From assembly GCF_003797125.1 (NCBI RefSeq), contig NZ_RKKE01000005.1, positions 207,417 to 271,416 of the forward strand: a stretch of DNA of 64,000 bases. The letters run 5' to 3'. Under the pieces are notes generated by a model. The model was given only the letters and a program-made list of their open reading frames with translations, was not told the DNA's origin and did not search any database. Each line of letters opens with the position of its first letter. Within the stretch, counting starts at the first letter, position 1. The stretch comes from Shewanella frigidimarina. Lineage in GTDB: Bacteria > Pseudomonadota > Gammaproteobacteria > Enterobacterales > Shewanellaceae. The position numbers and the translations under genes are program-made. Positions 35,081 to 42,170 of this stretch are shown one piece after another.

Positions 35081-35257
35081 CTATCCTCGGGGAGCTTTGC
35101 CTCTAATCGCATTGGCTACTAACGAAATCACTAGCAACACAATAAAAATAAAGAAAATAATTTTCGCGATGCCTGCTGCTGCACCTGCAATACCGGTAAA
35201 CCCCAATAGACCCGCTATAACGGCTATCACTAAAAACATTAATGTCCAGCCCAACAT
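35081..35257 (-). CDS. DUF1328 (YtjA-type) small membrane protein
   Basis: A 58-residue protein, short enough to escape a 60-codon cut-off. It reads MLGWTLMFLVIAVIAGLLGF, then TGIAGAAAGIAKIIFFIFIV and LLVISLVANAIRGKAPRG: two membrane helices linked by a GIAGAAAGIAK turn, the unmistakable DUF1328 pattern. A near-perfect ribosome-binding site (AAGGAGG) precedes it. Family members are stress-induced envelope peptides of unknown function. A sigma-54 promoter with a perfect -24 box lies about 125 bp upstream and a palindromic candidate enhancer site another 100 bp further. Confidence 0.92.
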   Translation of the reverse strand: MLGWTLMFLVIAVIAGLLGFTGIAGAAAGIAKIIFFIFIVLLVISLVANAIRGKAPRG

Positions 35258-35380
35258 AAAAACCTCCTTGGTGTACGGTTTACATTGTGATGTGCGTTGA
35301 ATTTACGCTGACGATTGATACAAATATCTTATCTCTATCGTAAAAACGAACGATTCACACCACGACTATGTATTAGTTAA

Positions 35381-35397
35381 AGCCAACATCGTGCCAA
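35381..35397 (-). promoter_or_regulatory. Sigma-54 (-24/-12) promoter of the DUF1328 gene
   Basis: On the minus strand TTGGCACGATGTTGGCT: the -24 box TTGGCACG matches the consensus exactly, and GG and GC are ten bases apart. Confidence 0.78.
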
Positions 35398-35492
35398 CTT
35401 TAACAAAACGTTATAAGACCATGATTTTTAGATATTTTAAATTTAAGGTAAGAAAATCAGTAATGAGGAAGCCATAGACGAGCAGGCAATTT

Positions 35493-35510
35493 TTACCGAT
35501 GATACGGTAA
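35493..35510. promoter_or_regulatory. Candidate enhancer site of the sigma-54 activator (copy 2)
   Basis: TTACCGATGATACGGTAA, with inverted arms TTACCG / CGGTAA. It lies about 100-115 bp upstream of the -24 box of the DUF1328 promoter. It has the same arms as the site at 30551, with a spacer one base longer. Confidence 0.58.
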
Positions 35511-35584
35511 GAGTTTCAGGTTACCACGCCACCGTAGTGAAATATCGATAAGTAAACAAAAATGCATCTAGTGGCTGTAATGGA

Positions 35585-36802
35585 TTACCCTTTATGAGGC
35601 AACTTAAGTGAAATTAAAGCAGCAAGAGCTATAAAGCCACTGGATATCCATAAGCAGGCTTCTAAACCATAAGCTTGATACACCCAACCAGACAGTACCG
35701 TACCGATTAACCTTCCCATGGCATTGGCCATATAGTAAAAGCCCACATCCAGTGACACACCATCACTGCCGGCATAGCTAACAATTAAGTAGCTATGCAA
35801 TGACGAGTTAATCGCAAACACCGCGCCAAACACTAATAAGCCGATAACGACACTTTCCAGCACATAAAAATCTGCATGTAACGCCACTGCAATCGCGGCG
35901 GGAATGAGTAGTAAGTAAGTTGCCCATGCAAATGCTGCTCGGCCACTGGGTACTTTTCCTTGTCGTTTACCGGTGAAATAAGGTGCAACGGATTGCACCA
36001 CACCATAACCAATCACCCAGCTAGCCATAAAGCTGCCAACCCACCAATGATCCCAACCAAAGGTTGTGGCTAAAAATACCGGTAGTGCCACCACAAACCA
36101 TACATCCCTAGCGCCAAATAAAAACATCCGCGCCGCCGAAAGGATGTTAATCGACTGACTTTTAGAAAAAATATCTTTGAATTTAGGTTTGTTTTTAGCT
36201 TTGCCCAAATCATCTTTTAAGGCCACTAAACTACATAACCATACAATGCCTAATAGTGAAGCCATTAAGATAATGGCGCCTCTAAATCCTAAGCTTGTGA
36301 GCAATACGCCGCCTAAAAAGAAACCAATCCCTTTTAAGGCATTTTTTGAGCCCGTTAACAACGCCACCCATTGATAAAGCTTGCCTTCAGCATCTGCTGG
36401 CACTAGGGTTTTAATAGCACTTTTGGCACTCATTTTATTTAAATCTTTAGCGATACCCGATAAGGCCTGCGCCGCCATAACATAAACGACAGTCAACATT
36501 TCTGTGGATACGGTAAGCATAGCTAACGCCACTATTTGCAGGCCTAAGCCAATGTTCATGGTGTTATTTAGGCCAAGCCTTGCGCCTAACCAACCACCAA
36601 CAAGATTAGTCACTACGCCAAAAATCTCATAAAACAAAAACAACATCGCAATATTTAACGGGCTGTAACCCAATTGATGGAAATACAACACCACCAGCAT
36701 ACGCAAAGCGCCATCGGTTAACGTAAACGCCCAGTAATTACCAGTGATCAGTAAATACTGCTTTATCGATGGTGATAAGGAACGCAATGAATCCAGCCCC
36801 AT
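35585..36802 (-). CDS. arsJ: ArsJ, organoarsenical (1-arseno-3-phosphoglycerate) efflux permease
   Basis: A 405-residue MFS protein with about 12 membrane segments. Its N-terminus LRSLSPSIKQYLLITGNYWAFTLTDGALRMLVVLYFHQLGYSPLNIAMLFLFYEIFGVVTNLVGGWLGARLGL is characteristic of ArsJ. ArsJ exports the unstable product made by the partner GAPDH from arsenate and glyceraldehyde-3-phosphate; this is known for the family. The GAPDH gene ends 5 bases upstream and the arsenic genes acr3 and arsC-arsR precede it, which supports the name. Confidence 0.93.
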   Translation of the reverse strand: MGLDSLRSLSPSIKQYLLITGNYWAFTLTDGALRMLVVLYFHQLGYSPLNIAMLFLFYEIFGVVTNLVGGWLGARLGLNNTMNIGLGLQIVALAMLTVSTEMLTVVYVMAAQALSGIAKDLNKMSAKSAIKTLVPADAEGKLYQWVALLTGSKNALKGIGFFLGGVLLTSLGFRGAIILMASLLGIVWLCSLVALKDDLGKAKNKPKFKDIFSKSQSINILSAARMFLFGARDVWFVVALPVFLATTFGWDHWWVGSFMASWVIGYGVVQSVAPYFTGKRQGKVPSGRAAFAWATYLLLIPAAIAVALHADFYVLESVVIGLLVFGAVFAINSSLHSYLIVSYAGSDGVSLDVGFYYMANAMGRLIGTVLSGWVYQAYGLEACLWISSGFIALAALISLKLPHKG

Positions 36803-36807
36803 GAAGC

Positions 36808-37818
36808 TTATTCCTTATCTGCTAAGCCGACTTTGCGGGCGAGCTCTGCGGTACGATTGGCATATCCCCACTCGTTGTCGTACCACACATACAGTTTAAC
36901 TTGGGTGTCATTCACCACCATGGTCGACAAGGCATCGATAATGCTTGAGCGCGGGTCGGTTTTATAATCTACCGACACTAATGGACGCTCTTCATAACCC
37001 ATAATGCCCTTAAGCTCACTATCAGCAGCTTGCTTCAATAACTGGTTTACTTCTTCTGCAGTCGTTCCACGAGCCACTTCAAATACACAATCGGTGAGTG
37101 ACGCATTGGCTAACGGCACACGTATCGCATGACCATTTAACTTGCCTTTTAACTCAGGGAATATATGAGTAATCGCGGTAGCAGAACCAGTAGTAGTTGG
37201 TATCAAACTAATGCCACACGCACGGGCGCGACGTAAATCTTGATGCGGTGCATCTAAAATAGTTTGGGTATTGGTAATGTCATGAATCGTGGTCATTGAG
37301 CCATGCTTAATGCCAATATTCTCATGGATCACTTTTACTACAGGCGCTAAGCAGTTGGTGGTACAAGAAGCTGCGGTCACGATTGGGTGAATGGCTTTGT
37401 CGTATAAATCATCGTTTACACCCATCACAATATTAAGCACGCCGTCTTCTTTAACTGGTGCAGTTACCACAACCCGTTTTACACCTTGATCTAAGTAAGC
37501 TTGTAGCAAGGCTTTGGTTTTTATCTTGCCTGAGGCTTCAATCACCACATCGCATTTTGACCAATCGGTGTCTTGGGTAGCGACATTACGGCTGCAAGGA
37601 ATGGCTTTACCGTTAATAACAATAGCATCACCGTCATGTGTTGCCTCGTGGTGCCAGCGGCCATGGACTGAATCAAAGGTCATTAAATGTGCCAGCGTGG
37701 CGGCATCGCCAGCAGGATCGTTAATATGTACAATTTCAACATCGTCCCAATCATACGCCGCGCGCATGGATAAACGTCCCATACGGCCAAAACCGTTAAT
37801 GCCTATTTTTATCGTCAT
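36808..37818 (-). CDS. ArsJ-associated glyceraldehyde-3-phosphate dehydrogenase
   Basis: A 336-residue GAPDH. It has the NAD-binding start IKIGINGFGRMGRL, the active-site motif ASCTTNCLAP with catalytic Cys, and WYDNEWGYANR near the C-terminus. In arsenic operons this paralog uses arsenate in place of phosphate and makes 1-arseno-3-phosphoglycerate, which ArsJ then exports. Its place directly before arsJ and within the arsenic operon supports this role rather than glycolysis. The start follows AGGACACCATT. Confidence 0.93.
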   Translation of the reverse strand: MTIKIGINGFGRMGRLSMRAAYDWDDVEIVHINDPAGDAATLAHLMTFDSVHGRWHHEATHDGDAIVINGKAIPCSRNVATQDTDWSKCDVVIEASGKIKTKALLQAYLDQGVKRVVVTAPVKEDGVLNIVMGVNDDLYDKAIHPIVTAASCTTNCLAPVVKVIHENIGIKHGSMTTIHDITNTQTILDAPHQDLRRARACGISLIPTTTGSATAITHIFPELKGKLNGHAIRVPLANASLTDCVFEVARGTTAEEVNQLLKQAADSELKGIMGYEERPLVSVDYKTDPRSSIIDALSTMVVNDTQVKLYVWYDNEWGYANRTAELARKVGLADKE

Positions 37819-37954
37819 AATGGTGTCCTAAGCTTTGCTTCATGTTAAGTCTTGGTTGTAAGGATTGATTATTAGTGTCAAGTATTCGGTTAAACGGTTA
37901 GTCATTTAAAGCGGTAAAATATTAGCGCTGCAATAAATTTAAAGTGCGGTCACA

Positions 37955-38974
37955 TTAATGCTTAAACCAGTGCTGTGTGCGGTTAACAATCGCCACCAGC
38001 GACAACATCACTGGCACTTCAACCAACACTCCCACTACTGTGGCGAGGGCTGCACCTGAATGTAAACCAAAAAGCGATATCGCCATGGCTACTGCCAGTT
38101 CAAAAAAGTTAGATGTGCCAATTAAACAAGCTGGCGCAGCAATATTGTGCGCCAGTTTTAACCATTTGGCCGCGATATAAGCGATGATAAAAATGCCGTA
38201 AGTTTGGATAATCAACGGCACAGCAATTAAGCCTATCGTTTGTGGATCCGACACTATTACCTCGGCCTGAAATCCAAATAGCAATACCACAGTGGCCAAT
38301 AAACCAATAATTGACCAAGGCTTTACGTTAGCCAGAAAGGAGTTAATAGCAACCAATCCATGGCGGCGATTAAGTAAGTAACGCGTTGTCACTCCAGCAA
38401 TTAGAGGCAACAGCACATACAGTAATACCGAAATAAGCAGGGTTTCCCATGGCACCTGAATATCGCTCACCCCCAACAAAAAAGCAGTAATAGGCGCAAA
38501 GGCAAAAATCATAATCACATCATTAACCGACACTTGCACTAAGGTGTAGTTCGCATCCCCTTTGGTTAGTTGCGACCACACAAACACCATCGCGGTACAA
38601 GGGGCCACACCGAGTAAAATCATGCCTGCGATATACTCTTGGGCAGATGCAGGATCGACCAAGTCGGCAAATAGCACCTTAAAAAACAACCAACCTAAAG
38701 CTGCCATGGTGAAGGGTTTAATTAACCAATTAATGACTACTGTCAGCAATAATCCTTTGGGATTTCGGCCAACATCTTTTATGGAAGAAAAATCAATTTG
38801 CACCATCATTGGGTAAATCATCACCCAAATAAACACCGCAACCACCAAGTTAACGTGGGCGATTTCAAGGTTGGCAATAACTTGAAATACTCCGGGTTGC
38901 CATAAACCTAACAACACCCCAGCCAACATACTTAAGCCAACCCATACCGATAGAAACCGTTCAAATATTCCCAT
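37955..38974 (-). CDS. acr3: Arsenite efflux permease ACR3
   Basis: The start is set at the ATG at 38974 (339 residues), with GGAG eight bases upstream; the longer frame adds six residues. Ten membrane segments are predicted. The conserved Cys needed for arsenite transport lies in ILLGVAPCTAMVFVWSQLTKGD (fourth segment), and GTSNFFELAVAMAISLFGLHSGAALATVVGVLVEVPVML (ninth segment) is a typical ACR3 stretch. It expels arsenite across the inner membrane. It is 77 bases downstream of the arsC-arsR fusion. Confidence 0.95.
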   Translation of the reverse strand: MGIFERFLSVWVGLSMLAGVLLGLWQPGVFQVIANLEIAHVNLVVAVFIWVMIYPMMVQIDFSSIKDVGRNPKGLLLTVVINWLIKPFTMAALGWLFFKVLFADLVDPASAQEYIAGMILLGVAPCTAMVFVWSQLTKGDANYTLVQVSVNDVIMIFAFAPITAFLLGVSDIQVPWETLLISVLLYVLLPLIAGVTTRYLLNRRHGLVAINSFLANVKPWSIIGLLATVVLLFGFQAEVIVSDPQTIGLIAVPLIIQTYGIFIIAYIAAKWLKLAHNIAAPACLIGTSNFFELAVAMAISLFGLHSGAALATVVGVLVEVPVMLSLVAIVNRTQHWFKH

Positions 38975-39051
38975 AAAAATGACTCCACACAACTAGAAAA
39001 TATATAAATACCGATTAAAGCAACTTTTAAAACACGTTTTAAAACAACAAT

Positions 39052-39864
39052 TTAACTACAAAAGCTCACTTTATTTGGCCGATTTTGCATTGTGTGTAAT
39101 TGCTGTAATGACGGCATTATCAACCCAAGGTTGTTTTCGGTGGTTTCTGCTATTACTGATTTGGCCCAGAGAGGTAAATTAGAATTGATACGATAAAACA
39201 CCCATTGGCCATGTTTTCTGTCGCTTAGAATATTGGCCTTTTTCAATAAGGCTAAATTGCGCGATACTTTAGGTTGGCTCTCTTCATCAAGCGCCGCCAT
39301 TAACTCGCATACACACAGCTCACCATGATAATGGGTCAACATTAAGGTTTTTAAGCGAATGTCATCGGTAAGGCATTTATAAAATGTAATGGGGTCAACT
39401 TCTTTGAATTCAGGTGCTTCGGCTTCGGGCACCAACTCAAATGGCCTTAGACCCGTAGTTTGTTGCTCCACTAACAGAAACATCGTCAGGCGGTTATTTA
39501 TATCGCGTAAAGTCAAAAAAAATGGTTGCTCGCCTGCGCGATTTTTAGGATCGGGAAAGTCCCATGCCAGTTGCTTACCCGCGCCAGGATAACTACGACA
39601 TTCATTATTGGCTTTATCGCATAGGGTAATAACATAATCGAAGTCTTTGCCGGCAAAAGTCTGTAGGTGCTTAGACACTAAATCACCCGCATCAATACCG
39701 AAGCGAGTAATAGCCTCAATAGTTCGAACATCGACTTGCTCTGGCGATGTCCCGGCACTAAACACATCAAATTGATCAGCCGCTTTATTGCGTAACAACG
39801 CCTCAGCCATTTGCGAACGCGCCGAATTGCCAGTACATAGAAACAACACAGTTTTCTTTTTCAT
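39052..39864 (-). CDS. ArsC-ArsR fusion: arsenate reductase (LMW phosphatase type) joined to an ArsR repressor
   Basis: A 270-residue two-domain protein. Residues 1-150 are a low-molecular-weight phosphatase-type arsenate reductase with the loop FLCTGNSARSQMAEALL (CxxNxxRS) and later Cys in CDKANNECRSYPGAG, as in thioredoxin-linked ArsC. Residues 165-265 are an ArsR winged helix with the metal-binding CVCEL motif (GELCVCELMAALDEESQPKVSRNLALLKKANILSDRKHGQWVFYRIN). Fusing the two lets one chain sense arsenite and make it. The gene starts the operon, and a candidate operator is just upstream. Confidence 0.92.
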   Translation of the reverse strand: MKKKTVLFLCTGNSARSQMAEALLRNKAADQFDVFSAGTSPEQVDVRTIEAITRFGIDAGDLVSKHLQTFAGKDFDYVITLCDKANNECRSYPGAGKQLAWDFPDPKNRAGEQPFFLTLRDINNRLTMFLLVEQQTTGLRPFELVPEAEAPEFKEVDPITFYKCLTDDIRLKTLMLTHYHGELCVCELMAALDEESQPKVSRNLALLKKANILSDRKHGQWVFYRINSNLPLWAKSVIAETTENNLGLIMPSLQQLHTMQNRPNKVSFCS

Positions 39865-39900
39865 AACGGATAAACAAGAAGTAAAAACATACGACTAAGT

Positions 39901-39924
39901 GTATATATGAAAGTTTACATATAC
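39901..39924. promoter_or_regulatory. Candidate ArsR operator
   Basis: Arms GTATAT and ATATAC lie at the ends, with the inner ATATATG...CATATA symmetry that ArsR repressors favour. It lies 37-60 bp upstream of the arsC-arsR start. Confidence 0.65.
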
Positions 39925-39940
39925 AAGTAAAGGTACAAAA

Positions 39941-39970
39941 AAGACCGATTCAATATGAATTGATCGGCTT
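39941..39970 (-). terminator. Terminator of the GGDEF-EAL gene
   Basis: A stem pairing GCCGATCAA with TTGAATCGGTC, followed on the minus strand by six T residues, 110 bases after the stop of the c-di-GMP gene. Confidence 0.82.
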
Positions 39971-40079
39971 AAAGAATTAATGATATTAAAAAGTTCTTGG
40001 CGTGCTCATTTAAATCGGCCCCTTTTTACTGCCACCAATTTACGTTAATGGCCAATTTTGAGCGCCTATTACATAACAA

Positions 40080-42170
40080 TTAAACCATTTCCGGAGGTAA
40101 GGGTTTACTATACAAATAACCTTGTAAATTAGTACATCCCATAGCCTTAAGTAACTCATGCTGCTCTATATACTCGACACCTTCAGCGATGGTACTAAGC
40201 TCTAAATTAAGTGCTAACTGCACGATTGTGCGAGCGATTGCGGCATCTTTTTGATTGCTCACAATTCCATCTACAAACGACTTATCAATTTTTAATGTAT
40301 CAATGGGGAAACTCTTTAAGTAGTTTAATGAAGAGTAGCCGGTTCCAAAATCATCAATAGCTAACTTCACACCTAGTTTTTTTAACATAAATAGCAAAGC
40401 AATCGCCTCATCGACGTTACTGATGATGGCTGATTCTGTAATTTCAAGCTCAAGTAGGTTTGGTGGTAAACCGGTTTCAACAAGTGCACGTTTCACGTGG
40501 TCAAAAATATTTTCATGGTTGAATTGCAATGCCGATAGGTTGACAGCCATGCGCTGAAAATGAGGTAATGTCGCATGTATCTGTTTCGCTTTTTTACAAG
40601 CTTCAAGCAAAGCCCATTCTCCAATAGGGATAATCAAGCCGCTACTTTCAGCAATCGCGAGAAAATCTATCGGTGCTAACAAGCCTCTTGTTGGATGGTT
40701 CCAGCGCAATAATGCTTCGTATCCAACAATGTTGTCATTTGCTGAGTCAATTTGTGGTTGGTAATAAAGTACAAACTGATCTCCTAACCTTATAGCCTCT
40801 CGCAGTTCGACTTCAATTTTGAGCCTATCCATTAATGATTTATGCATTTCATGTGAAAAAAGTTGGTAACCGTTTTTGCCGTTGTGTTTCACTTCATACA
40901 TGGCAGTATCTGCATGCTGCAGTAAAATATCGCCGGTTTCACCGTCGTCGGGATAAAAAGAAATACCGATGCTGGCCGAAATAAATGTTTGTTGCCCCTG
41001 AATAACAAAGGGTTTCGAAAGCGCATCAAGCACTCGCTGAGCAATAATAGCGACATTATCAAACGCTTCTAACTCACATAAAAGTAAAGTGAATTCATCG
41101 CCGCCCAAACGGGCAAGATGTTCATTTTCATAATCAACCCGGCTGCCGACACTCAGCTCATCTGAAATACGTACAGAACTTTTTATCCGTGTAGCCGTTT
41201 CGCATAGCAACTCATCACCGGCTTTGTGTCCCAAGGTATCATTTATTCTTTTGAAATGATCTAAATCAATGAATAGTAATGCTAATTTTGTTGAGTGACG
41301 TTTGGCTGAAGCAATTGCAGAGTCTAACTGCAACAGAAATTTACGCCTGTTCGGTAGATCCGTTAACGTATCGTAAAAGGCATAATAAGCGATTTCTTGC
41401 TCTGATTTTTTGCGGCTTGAAATATCATGCAAGGTGCCATTAATTCGCGGTTCACCAAAATCATAAGTGATATCTGTTCGGTCATGTAGGGTAATAATCT
41501 CACCACTACCATGTAACACACGATATTCAATATCATAGGGTTGCCGATGCTTTAACGCTGTTTTAACCGTTAATTTTAAAAATTCACGATCATCTGGGTG
41601 GATGATTTCTAGCAATTTAGAAAACGTAATGTCTATCTCTTGAGGTTGCATCCCCAACATACGATAAACTTCGTCAGAGCAGTCTAACTTATCGGATGTA
41701 AAGTCCCACTCCCATGAGCCCAAGTGGGCGATGCTTTGTGCTCTGGCAAGTTTGTTTTTACTTTTGGTTAGCTCTTTGATTGTTTTATTGGCTTTAAGCA
41801 CATAATGAATGCGGTGGCTGAGCAACGGCCACTTAACCGGCTTAGTCATAAAGTCTGTCGCACCCACATCGAAGGCTTTTTGAATGTCTTGAGGTTGATC
41901 TAATGCTGTCACCATAATAATGGCGACATTATCCCCTTCGGGTAATGAACGGATCACTGAACAGCATTCAAAGCCATTCATTTTGTCCATCGACACATCG
42001 AGCAATATTAAATCTGGTGTATGTTCGGAAAAAAGCTGTATTGCCTCTTCGCCACTGCTGGCCTCAATAATATTTCCAACAGAATGGCTTAGTGCCCGAC
42101 GCATCAGAATTCGAATGACGGGATCATCATCAACGATTAATACCACATCTTGAAGTGTATTTAACGACAT
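40080..42170 (-). CDS. REC-PAS-GGDEF-EAL response regulator
   Basis: A 696-residue regulator. The receiver domain (residues 8-125) keeps acidic pocket IVDDD, phospho-Asp in LILLDVSM, and Lys in FMTKPV, so phosphorylation is possible. A PAS domain follows (about 145-260), then GGDEF (about 270-440) with intact ARLGGDEF, then EAL (about 455-690) with YEALLRW, ELEITESAI, AIDDFGTGYSSL, LKIDKSF and IAEGVE intact. Both synthesis and breakdown of c-di-GMP are possible. It overlaps the hybrid kinase gene by one base, so it is its probable partner. Confidence 0.95.
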   Translation of the reverse strand: MSLNTLQDVVLIVDDDPVIRILMRRALSHSVGNIIEASSGEEAIQLFSEHTPDLILLDVSMDKMNGFECCSVIRSLPEGDNVAIIMVTALDQPQDIQKAFDVGATDFMTKPVKWPLLSHRIHYVLKANKTIKELTKSKNKLARAQSIAHLGSWEWDFTSDKLDCSDEVYRMLGMQPQEIDITFSKLLEIIHPDDREFLKLTVKTALKHRQPYDIEYRVLHGSGEIITLHDRTDITYDFGEPRINGTLHDISSRKKSEQEIAYYAFYDTLTDLPNRRKFLLQLDSAIASAKRHSTKLALLFIDLDHFKRINDTLGHKAGDELLCETATRIKSSVRISDELSVGSRVDYENEHLARLGGDEFTLLLCELEAFDNVAIIAQRVLDALSKPFVIQGQQTFISASIGISFYPDDGETGDILLQHADTAMYEVKHNGKNGYQLFSHEMHKSLMDRLKIEVELREAIRLGDQFVLYYQPQIDSANDNIVGYEALLRWNHPTRGLLAPIDFLAIAESSGLIIPIGEWALLEACKKAKQIHATLPHFQRMAVNLSALQFNHENIFDHVKRALVETGLPPNLLELEITESAIISNVDEAIALLFMLKKLGVKLAIDDFGTGYSSLNYLKSFPIDTLKIDKSFVDGIVSNQKDAAIARTIVQLALNLELSTIAEGVEYIEQHELLKAMGCTNLQGYLYSKPLPPEMV

